A stretch of 64,000 bases of DNA from Anaerotruncus sp. (GTDB lineage: Bacteria; Bacillota; Clostridia; Oscillospirales; Ruminococcaceae), in the NCBI GenBank assembly GCA_021770005.1, contig JAETRV010000001.1:62001-126000 (forward strand). The letters run 5' to 3'. The position numbers and the translations under genes were made by a program. Below, one piece after another: positions 25,354 to 33,976 of the stretch; position 1 is the first letter of the stretch, and each line of letters starts with the position of its first letter. The notes beneath the pieces are model-generated. The model made no database searches and had not been told where the DNA came from. It was given only the letters and a program-made list of their open reading frames with translations.

Positions 25354-28005
25354 ATGGGGCAGCAATCCGCAAGACTGACAGCCCATTCGATCAGGGGGTT
25401 GAGCAGGTCCGAGGTGGAACGCGCGCGGCGGGAGCATGGGGAAAACCAATTCACCCGGAAACGGCGCAGGGGGTTCTGGCAGCAGTTCCTCGAAAGCTTC
25501 GGCGATCCGATCATCAAAATCCTTCTGGCGGCGCTCGCGGTAAACCTGCTCTTCCTGCTGCGCAGTCAGAACTGGTTCGAGACGGTCGGGATTGCGTTGG
25601 CGATCTTTCTGGCGACGTTTGTCTCCACCCTCTCGGAGTACGGGAGCGAATCCGCTTTTCTGAAATTGCAGGAGGATGCTGCTAAAATCCAATGCAGGGT
25701 CAAGCGCCGGGAAGGGGTGGTTTCGATCCTGATGTCCGAGATCGTAGTGGGCGACCTCGTGCTGCTGCAAGCGGGGGAGCGGGTCCCGGCGGATGGAATC
25801 CTCATTTCAGGAGAACTGCGGGTCGATCAGTCGGCGCTCAACGGCGAGAGTAAGGAAGCGGTGAAGAGCCCTTTACAGAATGGTTCGGATGAATGGGACC
25901 TCTCGGTAAAAAACCAGCTGTTCCGTGGGAGCGTGGTCACCTCGGGGGAAGGGCTGATGGTGGTGCGCAACGTTGGGGATCACACCTTCTATGGCGGGGT
26001 CGCACAGGAGTTGCAGGAGGAGACGCGAGAAAGCCCGCTCAAACTCCGCCTGGCGGGGCTGGCCCGAACGATCAGCGGGCTGGGATATAAGGCTGCTGGC
26101 CTGATTGCGTTTGCCGACCTGTTCCATGCGATTGTGATCGACAATGGGTATGACCTCCCGTTGATCCTCGCGGAGCTGCATGACCTCGGCGGGATGCTTT
26201 CCAACTTCCTGCACGCGGGGATTTTGGCAATCACCGTCGTGGTGGTGGCGGTGCCCGAGGGACTGCCGATGATGATTACCGTTGTGCTTTCCTCCAATAT
26301 GTTCCGGATGCTCCGGGATCATGTGATGGTGCGCAAGCTGATTGGGATCGAGACCGCTGGGAGCCTCAACCTGCTGTTCACCGATAAGACCGGAACCCTG
26401 ACCCGCGGCAATCTGAGTGTTTCCACCTTTGTCACCGGGGATGGCAGGCAGTATGGCAGCGTCCAAACGCTCAAGGCGGCCCCCGGACTGTTTGAGCTGG
26501 TCTGTCTCTCCGGTTTTGCCAATACCGCAAGCATCGTCTCGCAGGGGCGTGCGATCGGCGGCAACGCGACCGACCGCGCACTTTTGGACTACCTGCTGCC
26601 CGTCCGGCCGCAGCCGCCCGCCTATTCCAAAGAAAACGCCATCCCGTTCGACAGTGCCCGCAAGTTTTCGGCGGTACGTCTGGGGAACGGACGAAACCTG
26701 ACCCTGTTTAAGGGAGCGCCCGAAAAACTGCTCCAACACTGCAAACGCTGCTACACCCCGGATGGCAAAATCCGTCCGCTCTCCAACATGGCGGCAGTCC
26801 AACAGACATGGAACCAGCTGGCCGGAGAGGCGATGCGGGTCCTGGTGCTTGCGGCGTATGACGGCGGATGGAGCGAGGAAATTCCCCATGACCTGATCCT
26901 GATTGGGCTGGCAGGCATCCGGGATGAGCTGCGCCCCGAGGTGCGCAAGGCGGTACGGGAGGTGGAGGGAGCCGGTATCCAGACAGTGATGATTACCGGT
27001 GATAACCGGGAAACCGCAGTCGCGATTGCGCGGGAGGCTGGCCTGCTCAAGTCAACCGAACCGGAGGCGGTGCTCACCAGTGCGGAGCTCGCCGCGCTCG
27101 ATGACAGCCGGCTCAAGGCGCTGCTGCCACGTTTGCGGGTGGTCGCGCGGGCGCTTCCTACCGACAAGAGCCGCCTGGTGCGGATTGCACAGGAGCTAGG
27201 GTTGGTGGTGGGGATGACCGGCGACGGGATCAACGATGCGCCCGCCCTCAAAAAAGCGGACGTCGGGTTTGCGATGGGGAGCGGGGCGGAGGTCGCCAAG
27301 GAGGCGGGGGATATTGTCATCCTGGACAACAACTTCGCCTCGATTGCCAAAGCCGTACTCTACGGCCGCACCATCTTCAAAAGCATCCGCAAATTTATTG
27401 TGTTCCAACTCACCATGAACCTCTGTGCGGTCGGGGTTTCACTGATTGGCCCATTTATTGGGATTGATACCCCGGTCACTGTGGTGCAGATGCTCTGGAT
27501 CAATATCATCATGGATACGCTCGCTGGCTTGGCGTTTGCGGGGGAGCCGCCGCTCGCTGAGTATATGAAAGAGCCGCCCAAAAGCCGCAGCGAACCGATC
27601 ATCAGTGCCGAAATGCGCAACCAGATCGTTGTCACCGGGCTGTATACGGTTGCCCTCTGCGTGGCTTTCTTGCGGTTGCCTCTGTTCAGAAGCCTGTTTC
27701 GTCCGGGAGACGCCTATTTCATGACCGCCTTTTTTGCGCTCTTTGTCTTTTCAGGCATCCTCAACAGCTTCAATGCCCGCACCCACCGGATCAACCTGTT
27801 TGCCCATCTCGCGAAAAATCCATCGTTCGCGGCGGTCATGCTGTTGGTCGCCGGGGTACAGCTCCTTTTGATCTACTATGGCGGGACCCTTTTCCGCACC
27901 GCCGGGCTTACCCTGCCCGAACTGAAATCCGTCTGCCTAATCGCATTTTCGGTGGTACCGGTTGACCTCGCGCGCAAACTCTGCCTGCGGCTGCGCAGAA
28001 GATGA
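25354..28005 (+). CDS. P-type cation ATPase, calcium (P2) type
   Basis: An 883-residue membrane ATPase that exports or pumps a divalent cation, most likely Ca2+. The actuator motif is LNGESKE, transmembrane helix 4 has VPEGLP (typical of P2 Ca pumps), the phosphorylated Asp is D344 in DKTGTLT, followed by MITGDN and MTGDGINDAP. The N-terminus has the cation-ATPase N domain (GLSRSEVERARREHGENQF), and the C-terminal helices carry LWINIIMDTLAGLAFAGEPP. ATG 25354 follows GGGGGACGG. It stands alone, closed by a bidirectional terminator. Confidence 0.93.
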   Translation: MGQQSARLTAHSIRGLSRSEVERARREHGENQFTRKRRRGFWQQFLESFGDPIIKILLAALAVNLLFLLRSQNWFETVGIALAIFLATFVSTLSEYGSESAFLKLQEDAAKIQCRVKRREGVVSILMSEIVVGDLVLLQAGERVPADGILISGELRVDQSALNGESKEAVKSPLQNGSDEWDLSVKNQLFRGSVVTSGEGLMVVRNVGDHTFYGGVAQELQEETRESPLKLRLAGLARTISGLGYKAAGLIAFADLFHAIVIDNGYDLPLILAELHDLGGMLSNFLHAGILAITVVVVAVPEGLPMMITVVLSSNMFRMLRDHVMVRKLIGIETAGSLNLLFTDKTGTLTRGNLSVSTFVTGDGRQYGSVQTLKAAPGLFELVCLSGFANTASIVSQGRAIGGNATDRALLDYLLPVRPQPPAYSKENAIPFDSARKFSAVRLGNGRNLTLFKGAPEKLLQHCKRCYTPDGKIRPLSNMAAVQQTWNQLAGEAMRVLVLAAYDGGWSEEIPHDLILIGLAGIRDELRPEVRKAVREVEGAGIQTVMITGDNRETAVAIAREAGLLKSTEPEAVLTSAELAALDDSRLKALLPRLRVVARALPTDKSRLVRIAQELGLVVGMTGDGINDAPALKKADVGFAMGSGAEVAKEAGDIVILDNNFASIAKAVLYGRTIFKSIRKFIVFQLTMNLCAVGVSLIGPFIGIDTPVTVVQMLWINIIMDTLAGLAFAGEPPLAEYMKEPPKSRSEPIISAEMRNQIVVTGLYTVALCVAFLRLPLFRSLFRPGDAYFMTAFFALFVFSGILNSFNARTHRINLFAHLAKNPSFAAVMLLVAGVQLLLIYYGGTLFRTAGLTLPELKSVCLIAFSVVPVDLARKLCLRLRRR

Positions 28006-28043
28006 AATAAGCCTGTGTATGAGTTCCATGCACAGGCTTATTT
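28005..28043. terminator. Bidirectional terminator
   Basis: AAATAAGCCTGTG (28005-28017) pairs perfectly with 28031-28043, giving A-flank and T-flank on both strands between convergent genes. Confidence 0.8.
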
Positions 28044-28055
28044 GTGTGGGGCGGG

Positions 28056-28277
28056 TTAGACCAGCTCGATCGTATATTCGAACTGGTACTCCTGCTGGAG
28101 CGCTTTGACCTTCTCCTCGTTGTCCTCGATAAATGTCTCGGTATAGACCGATTTCCCCTGTTTCTTGTAATCGTTCAGGATGGCTTCGAGTTTGTTCCAG
28201 CATTCCTGCTGGCGTGCCTCGTCCTCTTCCTTGATATCGATTACAAACTCCCGATGTTTTGGAATTCTCGCTTTCAT
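28056..28277 (-). CDS. Small charged protein of unknown function
   Basis: A 73-residue soluble protein, not recognised, rich in Glu and Lys with an IDIKEEDEARQQ...LEAILNDYKKQGKSVYTE stretch suggesting two helices and a strand. ATG 28277 follows AAGGAAAG. It is convergent with the Ca-ATPase gene, with the shared terminator between them; a second small gene lies 100 bases upstream on the same strand. Confidence 0.65.
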   Translation of the reverse strand: MKARIPKHREFVIDIKEEDEARQQECWNKLEAILNDYKKQGKSVYTETFIEDNEEKVKALQQEYQFEYTIELV

Positions 28278-28376
28278 CGTTTCACTTTCCTTTTCTCACA
28301 GGCGGTTACCGCCCGGGTAATGTCCCTATTTTACCGTCTGGGACGGCCTGGGTCAAGCTTTTTCTTTTAGAACCTG

Positions 28377-28547
28377 TCAGCGCTTTTCTTTCAGATATTT
28401 CGAAAGCGCCTGCGCCATCACGCGCGCCTGTTGCTCGCTGAGCTGCTCTGGTTGTTCATTTGCCCCTGCCTGCGGCAGGAAAACTGGCTTCTTCTGCGGT
28501 GCGGCTGGTTTTGCAGCCGGCTGCTTTTTACGGCGGAAAAGCCCCAT
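28377..28547 (-). CDS. Small basic/Pro-Ala-rich protein of unknown function
   Basis: About 56 residues, starting MGLFRRKKQPAAKPAAPQ and ending QALSKYLKEKR. The GGGGGG ribosome site is 7 bases before the ATG at 28547, which is preferred over the ATG at 28553. No membrane segment. Not recognised; possibly a membrane-surface or nucleic-acid-associated small protein. Confidence 0.5.
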   Translation of the reverse strand: MGLFRRKKQPAAKPAAPQKKPVFLPQAGANEQPEQLSEQQARVMAQALSKYLKEKR

Positions 28548-28695
28548 TTCCATTCCCCCCTTTATCTCATTGAAATTGATTATAACACGCCTATCCGCCG
28601 CTGGCAAGGGAGGGGACAGAACGTTTCCCCGGCTGCCAATCGCCGGATACCGCCCCGTTTCTCATGGTCCCAACAAAATTTTGATGGTATGTCCC

Positions 28696-28724
28696 TTGTT
28701 TTTTTAGGGATGAAGAGGTAAAAT
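28696..28724 (+). promoter_or_regulatory. Predicted promoter of the DUF1846 gene
   Basis: TTGTTT (28696-28701), 17-bp spacer, TAAAAT (28719-28724). Confidence 0.5.
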
Positions 28725-28758
28725 AATGTCTGAATATCTCGTACGGAGGGGTCAAAGC

Positions 28759-30243
28759 ATGGCAAAGATCGGGTTTGATAACAAAAAATATCTGAAATTG
28801 CAGTCGGAACACATTCTCGAGCGGATCCAAAAGTCTGACAACAAGCTCTATCTGGAATTTGGCGGGAAGCTTTTTGATGATTTTCACGCCTCGCGGGTGC
28901 TGCCCGGGTTTGCCCCGGACAGCAAGATCAAGATGCTGCTCCAGCTCAAGGAGAGCGCCGAGATCGTGATCGTCATCAACGCCTCGGATATCGAGAAAAA
29001 CAAGGTCCGCGGCGACCTTGGGATCACCTATGATGTTGATGTGCTCCGCCTCATTGACGCCTTCCGCGCAATCGGGCTGTATGTGGGCAGCGTCGTGATT
29101 GCGCAGTTTGCGGGGCAGCCGGCGGCAGATGCGTTCCGGAGCCGCCTGGAAGCCCTTGGGGTCAAAGTTTATCTCCACTACCCGATCGCCGGATACCCCT
29201 CCAATATCCCGCTGATCGTCAGCGACGATGGTTATGGCAAAAACCAGTACATAGAGACCTCCCGTCCGCTGGTGGTCGTCACCGCACCCGGCCCAGGCAG
29301 CGGCAAGATGGCGGTCTGCCTCTCCCAGCTCTACCATGAACACAAACGCGGGATCAAGGCCGGCTATTCCAAGTTTGAAACCTTCCCGATCTGGAACCTG
29401 CCGCTCAAACATCCGGTCAACCTTGCTTATGAGGCCGCGACTGCCGACCTCAATGATGTGAACATGATCGACCCGTTCCATCTGGAAGCCTACGGCGTCA
29501 CCACGGTCAACTATAACCGAGATGTCGAAGTATTCCCGGTGCTGAATGCGATTTTCCAGCAGATTGCGGGGGAAAGCCCCTACAAATCCCCCACCGATAT
29601 GGGAGTCAATATGGCGGGTATGTGCATCACCGATGATGAAGCGGTTGAACAGGCGTCCCGTCAGGAGATCATCCGCCGCTATTACCAGACACTCGCCTCC
29701 CATCGGATGGGGATGGCCAGTGAGGAGAGCGTCTACAAGCTCGACCTGCTGATGAAACAGGCGGGCGTCTCCACCAAAGACCGCCCGGTCGCACAGGCGG
29801 CGATCGATCGTTCGGCCGTAACCGGGATGCCCTCCGCTGCAATCGAGCTTTCCGACGGGAAAATCATTACCGGCAAGACCACCGACCTGCTCGGCGCGTC
29901 CTCCGCGGTCCTGCTCAACGCGCTCAAGGAGCTGGGAGGGATCAACCACAATATCCACCTGATTTCACCGATCATCATTGAGCCGATCCAGCATCTCAAG
30001 GTGGACCATCTGGGCAACCATAATCCGCGCCTGCACAGCGACGAAACCCTGATCGCGCTTTCGATCTCAGCGGCGACCAACCCCACCGCCGAGCTCGCGA
30101 TGCAGCAGCTCGATAAACTGCGCGGGTGCGAAGCACATTCTTCGGTCATCCTCTCACAGGTCGATGTCGCTGTGTTCAAAAAGCTGGGGATGAACCTCAC
30201 CTATGAACCCCAGTACCAGACCAAAAAGCTCTACCATAAATGA
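28759..30243 (+). CDS. DUF1846 (UPF0371) family protein
   Basis: A 494-residue cytoplasmic protein of the DUF1846 family, common in Firmicutes and of unknown function. Visible family segments are MAKIGFDNKKYLKLQSEHI, LYLEFGGKLFDDFHASRVLPGF and a nucleotide-binding-like APGPGSGKMAVCLSQLYHE. ATG 28759 is 8 bases after GGAGGG, preferred over an in-frame ATG at 28726. Monocistronic, with its own promoter and terminator. Confidence 0.92.
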   Translation: MAKIGFDNKKYLKLQSEHILERIQKSDNKLYLEFGGKLFDDFHASRVLPGFAPDSKIKMLLQLKESAEIVIVINASDIEKNKVRGDLGITYDVDVLRLIDAFRAIGLYVGSVVIAQFAGQPAADAFRSRLEALGVKVYLHYPIAGYPSNIPLIVSDDGYGKNQYIETSRPLVVVTAPGPGSGKMAVCLSQLYHEHKRGIKAGYSKFETFPIWNLPLKHPVNLAYEAATADLNDVNMIDPFHLEAYGVTTVNYNRDVEVFPVLNAIFQQIAGESPYKSPTDMGVNMAGMCITDDEAVEQASRQEIIRRYYQTLASHRMGMASEESVYKLDLLMKQAGVSTKDRPVAQAAIDRSAVTGMPSAAIELSDGKIITGKTTDLLGASSAVLLNALKELGGINHNIHLISPIIIEPIQHLKVDHLGNHNPRLHSDETLIALSISAATNPTAELAMQQLDKLRGCEAHSSVILSQVDVAVFKKLGMNLTYEPQYQTKKLYHK

Positions 30244-30258
30244 GGACAGGACTCCAAA

Positions 30259-30292
30259 AGAGCCGCCCGGCTTCCGGGCGGCTCTCTGTGTT
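30259..30292 (+). terminator. Terminator of the DUF1846 gene
   Basis: Twelve-bp perfect stem (30259-30270 with 30274-30285), CTT loop, then CTGTGTTTTG. Confidence 0.7.
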
Positions 30293-30320
30293 TTGACAGC
30301 TGAAAGATATGCAAACGAAA

Positions 30321-31262
30321 TCAGCCGAGTTTGAGCGCTTCTTTGACCTTAGCAATGATCAGCTCGGCGATGTCGCGGGAAGCGTCGACAGTCTGCGCGC
30401 CGATGTGGGGGGAGACGATGAAGTTGTCGCACTCGAAGAGCGGGGAATCAAAGCCTGCACCCTCGGTGAGCCCACCGCCCGCCAACTCGTTCTCCATAAC
30501 GTCGGAGGCATAGCCGCCGATCTTGCCAGCCTTGAGCGCTTCGTACATCTCTTTTTCGTTGACGATCCCGCCGCGGCCCATGTTGAGGACGACCGCGTCG
30601 TTTTTCATCTCAGCGATCGACTTGGCGTTGAACAGGTTTTTCGTTTCAGGGGTGAGGGGAACATGGATGGTGACAAAATCCGAAACCTTGAGCAGCTCGT
30701 CCACGCCCATACCGGTTGCGCCTTCTTTTTCAAAGTCCTCGGGCTTGAGGAACGGGTCGTAAGCCACAATATTCATCTTAAATGCGCGCCCCAGCTCGCC
30801 GACACGGCGCCCAATGCGCCCGAAGCCCAGGATACCGAGCGTCTTGCCGCGCAGCTCACGCCCGACAAATTTATATTTATCCCACGATTTGTTGACCTTG
30901 ACATCATGATTCGCCGGGATGGTGTGGCGGGACATCTCGAGCATCTTCGCAAGAGTCAGCTCTGCAACCGCATTGGCGTTCATGCCGGGCGCATTGAATA
31001 CCTGGATTCCCTTGGCTTTAGCGGTCTCGGTGTCGACATGGTTGAGGCCGACCGCGCAAACGCCGATTACCTTGAGGTTCGCGGCAGCATCAAGGATGGT
31101 TTTATCAATCTTGGGGTCAACACGCATAATCAGCACATCATAATCTGGGATCAGCGCCGCAAGTTCCTCCTGAGAGGGGAGCATTTTGGTATCCACCTGC
31201 ATATACTTGCCAAGCTCTTCCGAAATCGAACTATGGACCGCATCAATAATGAGACATTTCAT
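30321..31262 (-). CDS. D-2-hydroxyacid dehydrogenase (phosphoglycerate dehydrogenase-like)
   Basis: A 313-residue NAD-dependent oxidoreductase. The Rossmann motif is GILGFGRIGRRVG, the catalytic Arg is in NMGRGGIVNE and the catalytic His in VSPHIGAQT. It has no C-terminal ACT or ASB domain, so it is a short SerA-like or lactate/glycerate-type enzyme; the substrate cannot be read from the sequence. ATG 31262 fits the family start (MKCLIIDAV) with AAAGGA upstream. It lies downstream of citXG by about 200 bases on the same strand and could be part of the organic-acid gene block. Confidence 0.88.
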   Translation of the reverse strand: MKCLIIDAVHSSISEELGKYMQVDTKMLPSQEELAALIPDYDVLIMRVDPKIDKTILDAAANLKVIGVCAVGLNHVDTETAKAKGIQVFNAPGMNANAVAELTLAKMLEMSRHTIPANHDVKVNKSWDKYKFVGRELRGKTLGILGFGRIGRRVGELGRAFKMNIVAYDPFLKPEDFEKEGATGMGVDELLKVSDFVTIHVPLTPETKNLFNAKSIAEMKNDAVVLNMGRGGIVNEKEMYEALKAGKIGGYASDVMENELAGGGLTEGAGFDSPLFECDNFIVSPHIGAQTVDASRDIAELIIAKVKEALKLG

Positions 31263-31463
31263 GGGTAAAACATCCTTTCCAACTTTTTTGTGGTTCTTCT
31301 TCACAACATACATAAGGAGACGGGAAAGCCCGGCGCTTCCAACGGCGTTCCGGAACACAGGGCAGTAAAAATCTTACAGTCACCTCCAATATTGACAAAA
31401 TCCTGCCGCTGCATCCTCCCGTTCTTTATCAGTTTACCATCTTTTGCAGCATTAAACAAGAGA

Positions 31464-32837
31464 TCAATCCGATTTTTGGTTGTGATTTTCCCAGTCCCAC
31501 AAAAACAATGCCGCAGATAGCAGGTCAGCGCAACCGCCGGGGGAGAGGTTCTGCTGGATAAATAGCCGATCCAGCGCGGCAATCTCCCCCATTTCGGGCA
31601 GGGGACAGCGTGCCAAAAGCCGAACACAGTCCGCCGCTGCCTCTTGGGCAGCCGGCTGTCCTCCCCGGGCAATCATATTGGTGTCGTTCACCTGGGCGAT
31701 CAGATGGAGCAGCGCAATGGCTCCGGCATCATTCCGGCTCCGGCCAGCGTCCAGTGCACTTTGGAAAGCGGGGAGAGCGGTTCGGGATATACTCGGGAAT
31801 CCCCGGGCTGCTTCTCCACGGACGCCGGTCGTCCCCAGCTTCAGATAGAGCCGTTGACCGGTGGTGCGGGCGGTTTCGGCGTTCAGGGCGGAAAAATCCG
31901 CTTCTACAGCAGCGGATACCATCCGGGAACATTCCGCCAATATGGCATGGGGATCCCGGCAGGGCCGGTCCGCCCGCCACAGCCGCCCCACTGCACCGCA
32001 GATGGTCCCCAGCGTAAAGACCGCCCCTTTATGGGTATTGATGCCGCCTGTGGCGGCAAACATGGTGCGCTCTGCACTTTGGCCGGCCTGCTTCAGGAGC
32101 TGGAAGGTGTCCGCCGGGGCGCCTTTTGCCGTATCCTGGCCGATTTGTACGCAACGGGACCAGTAAGGGGTCAGGGCGGCAGCACTGGCAAGGAAGGTAA
32201 AAAGGTCCATATCCCGATGGCTGCCGTTGTTTACCCGGTCTACAAGGCCCGGCTTCGGAGTGATGCAAACCTCTTCGGTCAAAGCCTTGGTCACCAGTGC
32301 GGCGACCGTTTCCCGGTCTGCGGCAGCGAAATGCGCTTCCATGATGCGCAGAGTCGCTTTTTGGAGTTCTTCTACCGAATGAATCCGCCGGGAGGCGCAG
32401 CCTCTTCCCGCCGCGCCGCAGACGATGCAGTTCCGGGGGCCGCCGCCAACCTCTTCGCGGTCCAGCTTGCGTCCGTCCGGGGCGATCACATCCATGTCGA
32501 AGAGCCTGCCAAGCGCGGAGCCGTCTTCAATCGAGACACACAGCGCTTTCACCTCCTGAGCGGTTCCGTCCACCGCGTACAGCGCCTCACAGCCGGTGGG
32601 AGACAGCAACTCCTGACAGTCCAACACAGGCAGCTTTGCCGACTGTAAGCCGGCATCCAGTTCTGTCTGTCCAGCCCGGAACGACCGCTGAATCAGGGGC
32701 GAATATTTGACCGGCCCGGCAATGTTCAGCGTGAAGGAGATGACTGGCGTGCCGTATTTTTCACGCAGAGCGTTCTGGCGCAACACCCTGTTTTCTCTGG
32801 CTTCCAATAGTTCCATCAATGTGACTTCCCGTTCCAT
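31464..32837 (-). CDS. citXG: CitX-CitG fusion: citrate lyase prosthetic-group synthesis and transfer
   Basis: A 457-residue fusion. Residues about 1-170 are CitX-like (LREKYGTPVISFTLNIAGPVK; ...GRKLDREEVGGGPRNC), which attaches the phosphoribosyl-dephospho-CoA group to the acyl carrier CitD. Residues about 175-457 are CitG-like (LTEEVCITPKPGLVDRVNNGSHRDMD, GGINTHKGAVFTLG, NDTNMIARGG), which makes triphosphoribosyl-dephospho-CoA. Fused CitXG is known in several bacteria. ATG 32837 follows AAAGGAG and is 12 bases after citC. Confidence 0.95.
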   Translation of the reverse strand: MEREVTLMELLEARENRVLRQNALREKYGTPVISFTLNIAGPVKYSPLIQRSFRAGQTELDAGLQSAKLPVLDCQELLSPTGCEALYAVDGTAQEVKALCVSIEDGSALGRLFDMDVIAPDGRKLDREEVGGGPRNCIVCGAAGRGCASRRIHSVEELQKATLRIMEAHFAAADRETVAALVTKALTEEVCITPKPGLVDRVNNGSHRDMDLFTFLASAAALTPYWSRCVQIGQDTAKGAPADTFQLLKQAGQSAERTMFAATGGINTHKGAVFTLGTICGAVGRLWRADRPCRDPHAILAECSRMVSAAVEADFSALNAETARTTGQRLYLKLGTTGVRGEAARGFPSISRTALPAFQSALDAGRSRNDAGAIALLHLIAQVNDTNMIARGGQPAAQEAAADCVRLLARCPLPEMGEIAALDRLFIQQNLSPGGCADLLSAALFLWDWENHNQKSD

Positions 32838-32849
32838 CGTCCGCTCCTT

Positions 32850-33890
32850 TCAATAGTGAACCACATCCTCGCAAGCCCGGATAGCGTCAATCACCGGCCG
32901 GGCCTCGAGTGAGGTAAAATAGTCCCAGGTCGTTTTGGGCACCAGAGGACGGATCTCCTGCAAGTGCCCGTCATGAATCAAGCTCCTGACTGTGCTGGCG
33001 CTGACCGGTTGTCCGCCGTATTCCAGCCGGGGAATCACCCGGCACTGGATGCCAAGCGAGGGCAGGCGGCGGATCATCTCTTGGTTGTAGAGGGCGGTCA
33101 CGCGGCTGCTCCTTTCCTCCCCCACGTAGCGGTATCGGATGTTCAGGCAGGGGGCGATTTTTCCGAAAATTTCTAAATCTAGCGCGGCGTGGGCGCGGAT
33201 CACCGTATCCTCGTCCTTCAGGAAATAACTGGGAAAGGTTGCGCCGCTGATGATGTAGGGGCCAGAGTCATGGCAGACCACATTGGGCAGATGGGCAACC
33301 CCATCCAGTACCAGACGGCGGCGGACAGAAGCGGGAATCGGCCCGGCCTCCTCGCTGAGGATGAACAGATGGACCATCTCATGCGCTTTTGCTGCACTTT
33401 CCACCAGATGCAGATGGCCCAGCGTGAACGGGTTGGCGTTCATAACCACCGCGGCGGACGCCCCTTCCCGGCAGGTCTGTTTCAGGGCGGCACAGTAGTC
33501 GGAAAAGCCCCGGCGGCGGTTTTCCAGAAAGACCAAGCTGTTTTCCACCCGGGCGATCTCATAGAACCCCAAATCCCTGAAAAACCGAACGGTTTCGGGC
33601 TTGGTGTAGAGGAACAGATGGGTGTTCCCGCGCTGGGCCTGTACTTCCATCAGATGGCTTACCACTTGGTTGAGCAGGCCTTCCCCCTGGTGTTCCCGCT
33701 CCACCGCCAAGCAGCGGATGGTGTTCCCGAAACAGCTTCCGGTGGCGATCAGCTTCCAATCCTCGTTGAATAGACCGCAGGTGTAGTCCAGATTTCCGTC
33801 CCGACGAATGCCCTCCTGCATCAGTAGGGCGTCAACCTGCCGCTGTCCCCGGAGATCATGGGGGGAGATGGTGGACAAAGTATCGCTCAT
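32850..33890 (-). CDS. citC: [Citrate (pro-3S)-lyase] ligase
   Basis: Acetylates the thiol of the citrate lyase prosthetic group with acetate and ATP, switching the enzyme on. The 346-residue protein has an N-terminal GNAT-like domain (residues about 30-125; LAVEREHQGEGLLNQVV) and a C-terminal nucleotidyltransferase domain beginning NANPFTLGHLHL (151-162). ATG 33890 follows GGGAGG. Its place after citF rather than at the head of the operon differs from the common citC-first order. Confidence 0.95.
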   Translation of the reverse strand: MSDTLSTISPHDLRGQRQVDALLMQEGIRRDGNLDYTCGLFNEDWKLIATGSCFGNTIRCLAVEREHQGEGLLNQVVSHLMEVQAQRGNTHLFLYTKPETVRFFRDLGFYEIARVENSLVFLENRRRGFSDYCAALKQTCREGASAAVVMNANPFTLGHLHLVESAAKAHEMVHLFILSEEAGPIPASVRRRLVLDGVAHLPNVVCHDSGPYIISGATFPSYFLKDEDTVIRAHAALDLEIFGKIAPCLNIRYRYVGEERSSRVTALYNQEMIRRLPSLGIQCRVIPRLEYGGQPVSASTVRSLIHDGHLQEIRPLVPKTTWDYFTSLEARPVIDAIRACEDVVHY

Positions 33891-33976
33891 GCGCTTCGCC
33901 TCCCAGGCAAAATTTTAGAATGGGTCTTTCAAAGGGTTTTGGAAGCTACGATTTTTTCGTTGCCTCTGTAGGTAGT

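Noticed and set aside
28591..29958. 455-codon minus-strand frame opposite DUF1846
   Set aside because: Shadow of a well-supported gene with its own promoter, ribosome site and terminator.
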